This document shows positions 12,743 to 24,839 of a stretch of 64,000 nt of DNA, in pieces. The notes below the pieces were generated by a model. That model was not told the origin of the DNA, did not search any database, and was given only the letters and a program-made list of their open reading frames with translations. How positions within the stretch are numbered: position 1 is the stretch's first letter; every line of letters starts with the position of its first letter. The translations under genes were made by a program, and so were the position numbers. This stretch comes from Euwallacea fornicatus. Taxonomy: Eukaryota > Arthropoda > Insecta > Coleoptera > Curculionidae. The DNA lies in the NCBI RefSeq assembly GCF_040115645.1, contig NC_089555.1, forward strand, positions 3,534,001-3,598,000. Direction: 5' to 3'.

Positions 12743-15435
12743 TCATGGTTGTTGGTAGTGTTCGAGGAGGGTTTCGGAGGGATAAAGGAATCGGGAATGT
12801 CTAATTTGCCGTGTCAAGCAGAGGGGGTTGAGTATTGTCCAGTTATGAGGTTTGTCCTTCCATTTTTTCCGAAGTCGCAGTAGTCTTTCCGTTATTTTCG
12901 TCATATTTGTGCGTTCGTATAGCATTTGGGTGGGTGGGTTATGTAAGGGGTTGTCGGGATGTCTTATTTTTGTGATCAGTCTTAAGGCAATTTGTTCAGT
13001 TGTCTGTATGTATTTTTTTGTTTTGTCTGTTGCATTCGCCATCAGTACGTGGCCGTAGTCTAATAGAGGTCTGCATATCGCTTTGTATATTTTTGTTGCC
13101 GTTTTGGTACTTATGGCTCTATCTTTGTATGTCAGTGTTCGAAAATGTTTTGTTCATCGAGTGGTTTCTGTCCTCATGTTTCGTAGGTGTTTGGTGAATT
13201 TCAGTTTTTTGTCTATTGTAACCCCTAAGTATTTAATTTCGTCAGTTGGTTCTACTGTGTGTCCGTCTGCCTGTAATGTTGGGGAGTTGAGTTTAATTTT
13301 ATGGTTAGAGAGTAGCAGTTGGTTCTTCATAGCGTTTGGTGTCAGTCTCCATTTGTAGAACCACGTCATTGTGTTGTCCATTAGAATCTGTAGTCTCTCC
13401 ACGGCTTTTTTTGTTGTTTTGTCATGTGCAATGAGAGCAGTGTCATCGGCGTATTGTAATATGTAAGCTGTTTTGTTTATTGCGTGTTTGTCCTGCGGGT
13501 TGTGGTTGTATATGTCATGGCAGTACACATTGTACAGAAAAGGGGAAAGTGGCGAACCCTGGGGAAGTCCTTGCTCGGGGGAGAAGGAGAAGGAAAGGGT
13601 GTTGTCGATTCGTACTTCCAGTCGTCTGTTCTCCAGTAGGTTTCTAAGAATGTTTAGTAGGTATTTTGGTGTGTGAAGTTTGTACAGTTTGTAAAGAAGC
13701 CCGTTGTGCCAGACACTGTCAAAAGCCTTGTTGATGTCCATAAACAGACTTGCGGTTTTCCTGCCGTTTAGGTGTGTTGTTTGTATATTGCTTGTCAGGA
13801 CAAAAAGTGGGTGAATGGTCGAATGTTTGGATTTAAAGCCAAACTGGTAGTTAGGTATGTTGTTCCCAATAAGTTTTTCAAGTCTGCTCTTAATTATGTG
13901 TTCGAATAATTTACACAACACCGGTAGTAATGTGATCGGTCGATAGTTTTTGGTTTGTGAGTTGTCTAGTCCGTTTTTTGCAATGGGAATTATTATTCCA
14001 TTTTTCCATGTCGTAGGTATGGTGTTGTGAGTTATGCAATTATTTAGTTGGTTGCGTATGTGTTCGTGTGTTTCGTGGGTTAAATTTTTCCAAATTTTGC
14101 ATTTAATTTTGTCTTTTCCCGGTTCTGTGTTTTTTAAACTTGTAAGGGCTTCGTCATATTCCATGTCCGTGATTGGTTCGAATGTATGGTTTGAGGGGTC
14201 GCTAAAGTAGTTGTCGTACCAGTGGCTTACGTCATTCCAGTTGTTGTTGTCAAAGTTTGGGTTGGTCGATGCGCTGAAGGCTCTTTGAAAGTGTCTGGCA
14301 AACGCGTCCGCCTTGTCTTTGTCTGTGTAATGTTCCGTTCCGTTTTCGCTAATCGTACCAATATCGTTGTTTTTTTGTAACGTGTTACTTTTTAAATTTT
14401 TTTCCAATACGATTTCCCGCTGTCATTTTCGATTTCTTGGCATGCCTCTAGCCATTTGTCCTGTCGGTATTCGTATATTAATGTCTTTACGTTTCGGTTG
14501 AGGTTATTAAGTGTTCTTTTTAATTCCCTGTCTTGTGTTTGTGAGTATTGTCTGTATAGTTCTCACTTTCGTTTAATCAGCCTTAAAATGAATTTTGGTA
14601 GAGTGCGTTGGAAGAATGAGTTTTTAAGTCGAGGTGTGAATAATTCGACAGCTGATGATATTTTTTGTTGTAGTGTTTCTATAGAAGTGGATTGTGACTG
14701 GATGCGAATGTAATTGTGAATGTACTGTCTCACCTTGTCCGTGTCAGTTTTTTCCAGGTTTAATTTCCCTTGCCTGTCTTTGTTAGAGAGCTGTTGTGTT
14801 TGTCCTAAGTTAAGGTCAAAAGTAATTGCCAGGTGGTCAGATCCCAGTTCATTGGTCAACCCAATACTGGTTATGTTGGCAGTTAGGTTTGTAGTGTGCA
14901 GTAATACGTCCGGTGTTGTGTCTTGGTTTTCTGTCATTAGGAATGTCGGTGGGGTGGGTTGTCTTATAAAGTCCGAGTTTTCCAAGAATGGGTTTAATTT
15001 TTTTGTTTTGAGCCTATTGAGGTTTAGGTCGCCAATAATGATGGCGTATTTGTAGAGGCACGCCCTAGTTAGTATGTTTTGTTCAATGCCCGAAAATGGG
15101 TGTATGTATACCAGGAAAACGTGTATTTTGTCGTCCAGGTATGGGATGGTAAAGTGAATACAGTCATTTAGGGGGTTGTTCAGGGAAGGGGGGTTCGCCT
15201 TACCAAGCTTTACTGTCGGTTTTAACAAAACTGCCGCACCCCCTCTGGCGTTGTTGATCATGTGACCATGCCTGCTAATGTACTGCCAGTCTCTATACGC
15301 TGGTGTCTGTTCCAGTTTAGTCTTAGTTTCTACGAACATGCATCCGTCCACGTCATTCCGTTCTATGTAATTGTAAATCAGCTGTTTTTTATGGTTTAGT
15401 CCGTTGATGTTGGAGTATATTAGTTTATAAGTCAT
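12743..15435 (-). pseudogene. LINE ORF2: endonuclease and reverse transcriptase, broken
   Basis: From the ATG at 15435: an APE-type endonuclease (SNINGLNHKK, FVETKT, IIIGDLNLNRL, GSDHLAI), then an in-frame TGA at 14563. The RT domain at 14407-13154 is intact, with KNYRPITLLPV, FMDINKAFDSVWH, GLPQGSPLSP, catalytic YADD and YLGVTID. A frame change follows at about 13154, and the C-terminal tail at 13042-12743 contains LITKIRHPDNPLHNPP. A further frame change lies near 14400. The domain order and lack of RNase H fit the Jockey clade. Confidence 0.85.
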
Positions 15436-16737
15436 GTTTGTATGTTCGTCGATGTCTGCCTGATGTGGCTGATGGGGTCAGTTGGAGAGGGTGAATTGGG
15501 GTTATTTAGGTCGAACATAAGTATATACATCTGGTTCCCAAAGAAAGCTGCTGTTGTATCAATCCTTAGGTCTTCAATGAATCGCTGTCTTAGTTTTTTG
15601 AGTAGTTCTTCTCGGTTTACATCGCTGTTCTTGTTGATACTGCTTTTGTATTTACTAATGATGAAGTCGTGGGTTGATATTGGGGCGTGAATCCGACTAT
15701 TCTCAGTTATCGTTGGTGGAAGTTGAGTTGTAGTTTTGTTGGCGCATTTAATCCTTACATTTGGTATGTTTTGTATAGGTGCCGTAGGTCTGCGCGGGCA
15801 TTTAGTGCTCCACGCTGCATGTTCCTCGGATCCGCAGGATGTACACTTGGAGGACAATGATGACTTGCATTGGTATGTGTTGTGGGGTCCCATACATTTA
15901 TTACATTTCACCTCATTCGGACATTTCTCAGTGGTGTGGTCAAACTTGGAGCATTTTCCGCATGGCGCCGGTATGGGGGGTAGGGGGCTTGCTTTCAGTG
16001 ATGCGATAGGATCTGTTAAAGCAGAATACGCGCCGTTCCGTCATTAACTTTTCGTAGGTCACCTGATCGCCCGTAATTAGGCGAAGCATGAGCGTGGGCA
16101 CTCCCCTTGCTCGTGATATTATTCGCTTGCAATATCTCACTTGGAGTCCCATTTTTTTCAGCTGGTTGTGGAACATTTCGTCCGATATTTCCGCTTCCAC
16201 GCCAGTTATTACCGCCGAGTATGTTGGAGTAATTGTTTTAGTCAGAGTTGAGTTTATTGTGGTTTGCTTATTGCCCTCAACCTTATGGAAGGCTGTGATT
16301 AGGCCTTGGCTTAAGAGAATTCTAAGAGCGGCTGAGGCGGTGTCACTGTTGTTGGTTTTTAGTAGATATTGGTTTTCTTGCTTAATTATTAAATCTTGGT
16401 TGTTTGAATTGTGTTGTTCCCAACTTGTTGCCAGCTTAATGCGTGATGTATTTGGTGGTGTAGATATAGTAAAAGTGTGTTGATATCTGGTAAGCCCAGG
16501 CCTCTGCGTAGTCGTTGTTGTTTGTGAGGATGTTGATTGCTGAGATAAAGTTGAAGTCCTGCTGGGTGTTATTGTTTGTGGGTGTTCTACGTCAGCGTGT
16601 ACTTTTTTTGATCTACTGTCGGTTTGACTGTCCTGTCTTTTGGGTCTACCCCTTTTTTTCCTGTTGTGTGGGGTTACGAACCCGTCCATGCCAGGCTGGG
16701 AAGCGATATCTGATTCAGATGTCTCCTCTGTCTCCAT
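15432..16737 (-). pseudogene. LINE ORF1, Gag-like with zinc knuckles, one frameshift
   Basis: Starts METEETSES with a basic, Ser/Thr-rich N-terminus, an RNA-binding-like middle (LISRARGVPTLMLRLITG) and CCHC zinc knuckles near the end (CNKCMGPHNTYQC; CTSCGSEEHAAWSTKC). The reading frame breaks at about 15960-15995, beside a C-run; the first knuckle, CGKCSKFDHTTEKC, lies across this break in the shifted frame. Its stop overlaps the ORF2 start as ATGA at 15432-15435. Its role would be nucleic-acid chaperone and RNP formation for retrotransposition. Confidence 0.8.
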
Positions 16738-16881
16738 TTCCCCAACTATTATCTTGGGGCTGTATGTGTGTACTTCCCTGTTTGTATATATTTGCGCGTC
16801 AGGCTAATAGATTTGTTTATTTACACTCGCACCGGGCACGTCTTGACTGTATCAAGGCTCGCTGCGAACTCCCGAATTTTA

Positions 16882-17738
16882 TTATCCAAATATTCCCACA
16901 AATTTTCTATGGGATTGAGATCGGGAGATCGCGACGGCCAAGCAAGAACTTCTATCCTTTCCTCTCTAAACCATTCTGAAACAAGTTTCGATTCATGTTT
17001 GGGGTCATTATCTTGTTGGAAAATGCTTCTTAGTGGCATGGTTTCTTCAAGATATGGTTGTAAATGATTCCTGAGGATATCTCGGTACATGAACCGATCC
17101 ATGCGAACTTCTATTATATTTTGTGAAGCGGACCCATACCAAAACCAGAGAAACAACCCCGAACCATAATGGAACCTCCTCCATGTTTTACGATTGGTAA
17201 AACAAACTTTTTTTGCAACCTTGCGCCTTTGGGTCGTCTGACGGCCATCACTGTTAAATAAGTTAAATTTGGACTCATCGCTGAAAACTACCAATTTCCA
17301 CTGTTCAGATGTCCAGTGTTGGTAATTCTGCGCAAACTGAAGTCGGGCCTTCACGTTCTTCTTAGACAGCAATGGTTTTTTCGCTGGTCGCCTACCAAAT
17401 AATCCATTTTCCACTAATCTTCTTCTTATGGTCTTGGAACCGATATGAGCTAGGTCCCTTTCCTCTAAATGTGATTTTATATGAGTAGATGATAGAAATG
17501 GATTAGTTTGACACATTCGAATTATCCATTTATCAGTTCTTTTTGTAGTTTTCCTTGTGCGTCCTGAATTTTTTTCAGCTGCTTCACTTCCTGTTTGTCT
17601 GAATTTGTAAATGATTCGAAATACAATTGACTTATGCACCCCCAAACTCTTTACAATTTCGCTTTGCCGTTCGCCACTTTTACACCGCTCAATGATCATT
17701 TTCCTGATCTCTAATGAGATCGTTTTACCTCGACCCAT
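16882..17738 (-). pseudogene. Tc1-like transposase, N-terminal part
   Basis: Begins at an ATG with MGRGKTISLEIRK. A double helix-turn-helix region follows (GERQSEIVKSLGVHKS; GRTRKTTKRTDKWI), then the catalytic blocks FSDESKFNLF (first Asp), QQDNDPKH (second Asp) and SPDLNPIENLWEYL (Glu). A stretch near 17110-17190 reads out of the family frame (the usual GGGSIMV block is lost), implying two compensating indels. The protein is cut at about NKIR by the LINE and resumes at 12541 downward. Confidence 0.8.
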
Positions 17739-18272
17739 AATGGAAATCGTCGATTTAATTTAGAATATAAAACGTCTTTAAACACACAAGTGTGTAAATC
17801 AAGTGAAATTTTAAAATTCCAAGAGTTGCTATATTTTTGTCCGGTAGTGAAAAAATATGTCTTGATAGATTCTTATAGGAATTGTTGATATTTCATTTAA
17901 ATGCATTTTAAACATCAACGGTTGTGGAAGATAAATAATGTAAAAACTTATATTGGGTTTAGCCGAATAGATACATTTTATTTAAAATTTTTAAAAGTTG
18001 CTGTAATTATGACCACTACTGTATGTACTATGTACTAGATATATAACTTGCTTCGTTATGTAACTTTTTTTATTATTTTAATTTTATATAATTTGGTTTT
18101 TAAGCTACGCATTAAAAACCAATCAAATATAGTTTTCAAAAACACAAACGTATGTACTGAGTTAGTTTTTTTACACATTCATCATATTTACAATAAATTT
18201 ATAATTTGAGTTTTCTCGTTAACGGACAAAAAACTTGAAATCGTCGCCGTCCGCTAATGGGAGATTTCACTG

Positions 18273-18823
18273 CATTTTTGTTTATCGTTTATTGCCACAT
18301 ACCGCCTTTGATCAATTCATTATACTGTATTGTATGTTAAAACTCGAATTTTTATTAAACATTTCAATATAACATTAACACTGGGATTTTAATGTTTTAA
18401 ATAAAACACGGCCATTTCCAAATACTTAACGGCGCAACTGTATAAGAAAAAATTGGAGCTTTTGACCAAAAATTTTTTTTGTAGTTAGTGTGTTGTTTAG
18501 TGTCCTGCAATGCACGCAAAAAGTTTTTACAGAAGAATAATTGTTTATAACAAAATTATCAATGAGACCCATCTTGCAGCCACGCAGGCACATGACATAA
18601 ATATGGCCCTAGCAGCCCTGTGTAACCAATGTTCTGTCTTACTGTAACTCGTGGAAACTTGTACGACTATATCCGTCAGTTTGATATCTCTAGACTTTTG
18701 TTAGAATTCGTTGCTATCAGTTCCAAAAAGTTAAAGTTAGGCGAAATTAATAGTTACGAAGAACAAAAACGCTTGCAGCAATTGTGATAGGTAAGGATGC
18801 ACATAATACAACTTTAGTATATA
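18273..18823. other. gene-free AT-rich stretch
   Basis: No coding frame, terminus or repeat is recognised between the pogo right end and the MITE at 18824. Confidence 0.4.
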
Positions 18824-19447
18824 CAGGGTGAGTCGGGAGGATCGCGTCAAACTTTAGGAGCGTGTTGTACATGAAAAATAAATGTAAAAAAACTCAAATG
18901 TTGTTATCTGATTTTCGTTTGTTTACAAGTTATAGCGTAAATAAAATTAAAACATAAAATTTTAAAAAATTATAAATTTCATAAGAAATTCCATAAATTA
19001 ACGTTTGGATATCATAGTAAATGTTCAAAAATATTGCCATCAACTTCTAAACATTTTCGGCTTCGTCTATGAAGAGCATTCGTTGCGCTCCTGATTGTTT
19101 CATGTCTTTCTTTAATAGCAGCTGCAGCATTTCTAATGCTGCAGCTGCAATGCATCTTGAGTGTCCACTTTTACTCTGTATACTTCAGTTTTAAACCAAC
19201 CCCACAAACAATAGTCTAGTGGTGTGAGGTCTGGAAACCTTGGAGGCCAACTAATAGGGCCACCACGACCAATCCAACGTCCAGGAAAGGTACGTCTATG
19301 GTAAATAGAATCCTAGTTAAAAAATTTTATTTACGCTATAACCTGTAAACAAATGAAAATCGGATAACAACATTTGAGTTTTTTTACATTTATTTTTCAT
19401 GTACAACACGCTCCTGAAGTTTGGCACGATCCTCCCGACTCACCCTG
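18824..19447 (-). mobile_element. 624-bp mariner-derived MITE, copy 1
   Basis: The ends are CAGGGTGAGTCGGGAGGATC (after TA at 18822) and its inverse ending CACCCTG (before TA at 19448). Inverted arms are over 110 bp. Inside, leftward, is a scrap of mariner transposase: WIGRGGPISWPPRFPDLTPL, then the WGWFKTEVYR block. A GC-richer imperfect palindrome (GCAGCTGCAGCATT) sits near 19120-19152. A second copy of exactly the same length lies inverted at 56961-57584. Confidence 0.85.
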
Positions 19448-19465
19448 TATATTCGATCTTTATTC

Positions 19466-20990
19466 CATATTAAATAATTAAATACAGAAAGGGCTATCGG
19501 CCTCGTTGCCCTTTCTGCCTGTGATCTAATATTTTACATATTTTTTACAATTTAAAATTAAGATTAATTTAGCTAATCAATGGAAAAAAGAAGGAAAAAA
19601 ACTAAAATCGTAATTCTTGGGCACTTTCTAAAAAAGCAGCGGGAGGGAGGAGGAAGTTACATTGTCTTTTCTGTCTGGTTGAACATAAAGGGTTCAATAT
19701 GGTCCAATTTTCTTTATTTTTCTTTCATTAGTTCTGCAGTTGTTCTAACCTCTTCGTAATTTTTGAATTTTTGTTATGTGTCTGTGTTCATATAATAGTT
19801 TGTTGAGCAATTTGTGTAGCGAGTTGTCAGGGTGTCTTATTTTCCTTATCGTTCCTAGTGCAATATGTCCAGTTATTTGCACAAATTGTATGGTTGTCCT
19901 TATTGCGTTTGCTCTGAGAATGTGTCCATATTCTAGTAGAGGTCTACAAATGGATTTTTAAATCTTTATTACGGTTTTAGTGCTGATCTCTTTGTTTTTG
20001 TAAGTTAACATACGAAAGTATTTAGTCTTTTGATAACTTCCGTTCTGTTATTTTTTATAAGTGGGTTAAAATTGATTTTTTTGTCAATGGTGATACCTAA
20101 ATATTTGACTAGATTTTTAGAAGTTGTTGCATCTCCGTCAGTAGTTGTAGTTGGTGAGTCAGTTTGATTTGGTGGTTTCTAAGCAGTAACTGGTTTTGGA
20201 AGGATTTGGCGTTAGTCCTCATTCGTAGAACCGTGTCATTGTCTCATTTGTTAGTATCTGTAGTCTTGAGGTGTTTTTTTTTGTGTTTTTGTCATGTACA
20301 ACAAGTGTCGTGTCGTCAGCGTATTGTAATATGTATGATGTCCTGCCTACTTGGTTTCTGTCCAGTAAGTTATGGTTGTATATGTTATGGCAATATGTAA
20401 ATTGTGTAAGAAAGGTGAGAGTGGTGAGCCCTGTGGACGTCCTTGTTCGGGCGGGTAGAGAAAGGAAAGAATATTGTCAATACGTATCTCCAGTGGTCTG
20501 CTGCTAAGTAAGTCTTTAATAAGATATATTCAATACTTTGGAGTCTGTAATTGATTGATTGATTGAGTTTGCATAAGAGAACCCTGGACCAGACGCTGTC
20601 AAATGCCTTATTGATGTCCGTAAATAAGAATGCTGATTTTCCCCCTTAAGATGGGTTGTTTGGATGTTGTTCGTAAGGACCAAGGGTGGGTGAATAGTGG
20701 AGTGTCACGGTTTGAATTCAAATTGATAGTTCGGAACATATTTCCCAATCAGTAGTTGAAGTTTATCATTAATAATGTGTTCAAATGTTTTGCTTAGCAT
20801 TGGGAGCAGCATGACTGGTCTGTAGTTTTGTGTGTCTGTATTGTCTAGTCCATTTTTTGATATGGCCATTATTATGCCATTCACCAAGATTTAGGGATTT
20901 TTTGTATTTTAATACAATGTGCAATGTGTTCATTTGGTGTAGAATCAGTTGTTAAGTTTCTTGGGTCAGATTTTTAATTATGTTGGCTTT
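19466..20990 (-). pseudogene. decayed Jockey-type LINE, 3' UTR to reverse transcriptase
   Basis: Leftward reading recovers RT blocks (KNGLDNTDTQNYRPVMLLPM, FEHIINDKL at 20887-20705) and, in other frames, DxNKAFDSVW near 20600, a QGxP-like block near 20430 and a YADD-region near 20320. The 3' UTR shares the GGGCTATCGGCC(T/C)C motif at 19490 with the LINE at 12590. Many frameshifts are present. The 3' end lies within 20 bp of the MITE ending at 19447. Confidence 0.65.
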
Positions 20991-21049
20991 AATTTGGTTT
21001 TTTTCCAGTTGCTATGTAACTTTAGAATGTATTTATAACTTTTTGTTAT

Positions 21050-21510
21050 TACAGAAATTATTATCTGATAGGGATGATGAAAATTTGTTTGGTCAATCGT
21101 CAGATGACTACGTTCCAAGTAGTGAAGACGAATCTGACGACTCAACAAGTCAGCCACCGCTTTGACAACGGCTCAGAACTGATGCGAAAGAAGTGAAAGG
21201 TATAACTTTGTCAGCACAATCAAATTGTTAAAAGACGTCAGACAATCATGATTCAATTATATAAACATTTGAACAAGTTGTTAAAGATTATAGCGGGGAC
21301 ACTGCTAGTAGAAGTGATAATGAAAAAAAGTCTAATGCTGATGACGCTCAAATTACTTGCAAACTCGTGAAGGAGTTAAATTTGAAGCAATTTTCGTTCA
21401 CGAAACCTAATCCTGGCGTGAGCGTTAAAATTTATGGACACTACTATAATAAATCACCAATAGACTTCTACAAGCTGTTTCTGAATGAAGATACAGTACC
21501 GAGCAAAAGT
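21050..21510 (+). pseudogene. piggyBac-like transposase relic (N-terminal region)
   Basis: The text SSDDYVPSSEDESDDSTSQPP (21093-21155) is the acidic N-terminal motif of piggyBac-derived proteins. After stops, LKQFSFTKPNPGVSVKIYG and NKSPIDFYKLFLNED (21380-21490) match the start of the piggyBac transposase domain (PIDFxxLF). A polypyrimidine tract and CAG at 21040-21053 look like a splice acceptor just before it. Catalytic domains are missing. Confidence 0.65.
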
Positions 21511-21600
21511 ACAGCAACTTTGGTTAAATGCTTTAAATTCATCCATAATATACTGTACAAAACAAATCAATACAGATAATTTCTGCTGGCTAAAGGTGAG
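21505..21600 (+). repeat. interspersed repeat, about 95 bp, copy 1
   Basis: This segment (GAGCAAAAGTACAGC through TGCTGGCTAAAGG) matches, inverted and about 85-90 percent by eye, 27117-27215. Both contain TTTAAATTCATCCATAATAT and ACAAAACAAATCAATACAG. It probably belongs to a dispersed transposon family not otherwise resolved here. Confidence 0.55.
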
Positions 21601-21695
21601 AGTAAAAACACACAATAATCACTTTGTTATGTCTGTCTATGTTTATATTAATGAAAAAAAAGTTGTTGTGGAGAGCAAAAATGATCAAAACAATA

Positions 21696-22378
21696 CAGGG
21701 TGATTCCAAAGTTGGAGTTATCCTTTCATCAGCGAATAAAGCTTCAAAAAATAAGGTTTTTTTTTCCTTTGTCGTTTTTTCTAAATATCAATATCAATGG
21801 AGATACGGGGTGTCAAGGTTTTATTTAAAAAATTAAAATTTATTGACAATCGCCAAACCACTTGAAATAATTAAACAAAATTTTGTAAGTGTTAGTTATA
21901 GTCAAATTGCATTTGAATTTTTATTTGTGAAATTTTAAATTAAAACAGCATTTAATTTTAGGCGCGCATTAAAACGATTTTGAATTTTTTAAGTGAAAAC
22001 TGTGCTTCGAACTAAAAAATAATAAAATCGCTTTTCTTTTTAGAATTGAACAAGGAATTTAATGATATTTCTTATTTTTAGAAAATTTAATGACGTACCA
22101 TTTAAAAAAATATATATTCTACAAGTTTTTCATACGGACGCCACTGGTAAATCCAAAAATTATTCTATTTATTGAAGAATTTCCCTCTCTCGTAACTATT
22201 GACATCTATAAAATTTTGTTTCATTATCTCAAGTGGTTTGGCAATTATTAATAAATTTTAATTTATTAAAACTTCGACGTCCTGTATCTCCGTTGATCTT
22301 AATATTTCGAAAAAACGCCAAAGGAAAAAAATCGTATTCGCTGGTGAAAAGGATAACTCCAATTTTGGAATCAATCTG
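21696..22378. mobile_element. MITE, 683 bp, with inverted arms of about 190 bp
   Basis: The left end CAGGGTGATTCCAAAGTTGG and the right end CCAATTTTGGAATCAATCTG are inverted copies flanked by TA. The match continues inward through the ATCCTTTTCACC-type block to AAGTGGTTTGGC near 21855 and 22230. No transposase lies inside. Confidence 0.7.
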
Positions 22379-22454
22379 TAGAGTTATTAGGCAAAATATT
22401 TTAAATATTTTGTTAGGCCTCCACCTCTTCGGATAATTGCTAAACATCTCTTTA

Positions 22455-24830
22455 TCATAGATGAAGTTCAATTTCAAATGTGCCCTTCTGGGACCGATAT
22501 CCAGGCGTTTTCAACGGCAACATATAATTCACCGAATTACGAAATTTTGTAGGTTTTATAAAATGGATTTGTCTCTCTACCAATTCCCATAAGTCCTCGA
22601 CAGGATTAAGGTTTGGATTCTGAACCGGCCATTTGGTAATATTCTCCCCTTGGTCATCTAAAACGTCTTTGACAATTTTTGACGGTATGCGGTAAATCTT
22701 CACAGAAGTGGCATATTATTTTCAGTATAAAATAACGTCTGGTCACTTAGAATACTTAAATATTGGTATCGATGTGTAATTCTATAGGTTCTTACAAAAG
22801 GACCCCACACTTGCATTGAAAAAACATCTCCATACCATCATATTTCCACCGCCATGCCAGCTCGTGCCCAAAATGTACTTTGGCTGGTATGTTTTGTTAC
22901 AAGAACGTCTCCACCAAATAACGCCATCAGAAAGATGCAAATTAAATTTGGTTTCGTCAGAGAACAGCACTGTATTCCACTTTATGTCATTTCTAGAATA
23001 AATGCTGATTTGCAAATTCCATCCGGGCACGTCTATTTTTTTTTTAGAAGCGAAGGGTTTTTTGGATGGACTTTGTACTTTCAGTTCATAGTTTTTGAAA
23101 CTACGTCGAATGGTATGCGCAGAAATGTCTTTTTCCGTTTTTAATTCATGTTTTATATCGCCGGTTATTTTGAATGGGTGATTCTTAAATATACAGGGTT
23201 ATTCACCCAATCTATTCATTAAAAGTTTACTAGGATCTTAAAGTGATACCAATTTGTAAATTTAAAATCAACTTAACTTCAACGTGACTATTTTTTTTTT
23301 ATATATTTAAAACTTCCAGTCACTTCAGGTTTAACAAGAACTTACTGTCAATTTGCTTATTTGAAATGAGACTGTCAACATCTTAGTTTATTTTTAGATT
23401 CTGCATAATATATCTGACACATTTTCGGTTTAATCTCCTATACCATTTTTGAGATAATTGACCGTTTAAAAACATGGGAAATGTTTTTTATTCAGAGAAT
23501 GCCCCAAAGAATGACCAATTTTAAAATTGCATATCTCCGCGGTTATTAAAGACATAATCTTCATATTTCGCTTTATATGGACATTATAGAATGCCAATAC
23601 AGAATCTTAAGTTTACTCTTTTGTTATTTGTATGACATGATATTGCACAGGGTGTCTAAAATTAAGCTTCTAACATTCACATTTTTGAAACCGCCAAAGT
23701 CTACTTTTTCAAGTGACACACCCTATAGTTTTAAGCAGTATCAAGTAGAAAATATAATTATCTATCGAATTGTATCAATGTCACCAATCTTTAATCCAAA
23801 ACATTTTCGAAATAATTAAATTTTATATGAAACTGGTAGTACATATTCATTCTGATATATTTTTACTCTTCACGCATTGATGATGAAAAAATAAAAAAGT
23901 AATTAAAACATTTATTAGAATGGACACGTGCTACCATACCAGCACCAGTTTCATATAATAAAACATAATCATTTCGAAAATGATTTGGAATAGGTATGAG
24001 TAACCTTGATGCACATTAATAGAGAATTACATTCTCTATTTTATAGTGCTTAAAGTTATAGTGATTCATTAAAAAAAAAATGCTTTTGTAAGTTCAAAAA
24101 TATGAATGTTAGGAGCTTAATTTTGAACACCCTGTATAATACTAAGACATATAAATAGCAGGAATGTAAACTAAGACCGTGCATTAATATTCTGAGAAAT
24201 ATGAAGATTATGTCTTCAATAACTGCGGAGATATGCAGTTTTAAAATCAATCATTACGGCGGCACGTTTTTAATCGAAGGACAAATATTTCAAAAGCGAT
24301 AAGGGCTAAGGCGTAGGACATTATGCAGAAAATGTGTCTGAAATATTACGGAGAATCTAAAAATAAAATAATTATATTACAGGTTCCATTTGAAATAAGC
24401 AGGTTGACAGCTATTTCTCGTTAAACCAGAAGTGACTGAAAGGTGAAAATTTTTTTAAAAAATAGTACACGTCGAAGTTAACTTAACTTTAAATTTTCAC
24501 ATTTTTTTCACCTTTAAATTCCAGTAAACTTTTAATGAACGGGTTTAATGGACAACCCTGTATGTCGAATGTGAAGATCCTCTCTGATCATTGTTTTTTT
24601 CGGGCTTGCTGTTTTAACTGGACTCGTTAATGTTCCTTTTAACCGAAACCCCTTCAAAGTTCTTGAAACAACACTTTTATTCAAGTTTAGTTCTTTTGCG
24701 ACGGTCACTTGTTCGATTCTTCTTTGGTATTTTGAAATAATTAATTGCTTCATATCTGTTAACAATGTTGTTCTGAATTTATACGAAAATACTAAAAGTT
24801 GCTTTATTTTTGCTCGCTGCAAAAACAATT
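22455..24830 (-). pseudogene. Tc1-like transposase relic split by a foldback element
   Basis: Leftward pieces: the helix-turn-helix N-terminus at 24740-24565 (MKQLIISKYQRRIEQVTVAK, LNKSVVSRTLKGF). After the insertion come the first-Asp block NTVLFSDETKFNLHLSDG (22950), HGGGNMMVWRCF (22860) and NLNPVEDLWELVERQI (22610). The second-Asp block is degenerate near 22715. Stops and frameshifts occur throughout. The element at 23194-24560 separates the first piece from the rest. Confidence 0.7.
23194..24560. mobile_element. 1.37-kb foldback element nested in the Tc1 relic
   Basis: It begins CAGGGTTATTCACCC after TA and ends GACAACCCTG before TA. The two halves are inverted copies almost to the centre. 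Paired blocks include AGTTTACT(A)GG at 23226 and its inverse at 24520, CTCCGCGGTTATTAAAGAC at 23536 and its inverse near 24220, and AAATTAAGCTTCTAACATTC at 23660 and its inverse near 24105. The arms are about 600 bp, with a roughly 100-bp centre near 23850-23950. No coding capacity is visible. Confidence 0.75.
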
Positions 24831-24839
24831 TTTTTTATT

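Larger units (their letters stand above)
12552..16871 (-). mobile_element. near full-length Jockey-type LINE nested in the Tc1
   Basis: About 4.3 kb, read leftward: short 5' UTR (16871-16738), ORF1, ORF2 with endonuclease and RT, a 3' UTR containing an A-run at 12646-12664 on the plus strand, and a terminal ATT/AAT microsatellite at 12552-12570. It is flanked by a 10-bp target duplication, CCGAATTTTA. ORF1 has one frameshift and ORF2 at least three lesions, so it is recent but inactive. Confidence 0.85.
12122..18021 (-). mobile_element. Tc1-like transposon inserted into the pogo element
   Basis: The ends are perfect or near-perfect inverted copies: CAGTAGTGGTCAAAATTAT at 12122 and ATAATTATGACCACTACTG-type text ending at 18021, each flanked by TA. 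The transposase reads leftward from 17738 and is cut by a LINE at 12552-16871. Without the LINE the element is about 1.6 kb, normal for Tc1. Confidence 0.85.
10557..18272 (+). mobile_element. pogo-like DNA transposon, carrying nested insertions
   Basis: The left terminus CAGTGAAATCCCTTTTAGC follows TA at 10555. The right terminus, CGCTAATGGGAGATTTCACTG, ends at 18272. These are inverted copies of the kind seen in pogo/Tigger elements. The pogo body is 10557-12121 plus 18022-18272. The middle is a Tc1 element that itself contains a LINE. Removing the insertions leaves an element of about 1.8 kb, a usual pogo size. Confidence 0.75.
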
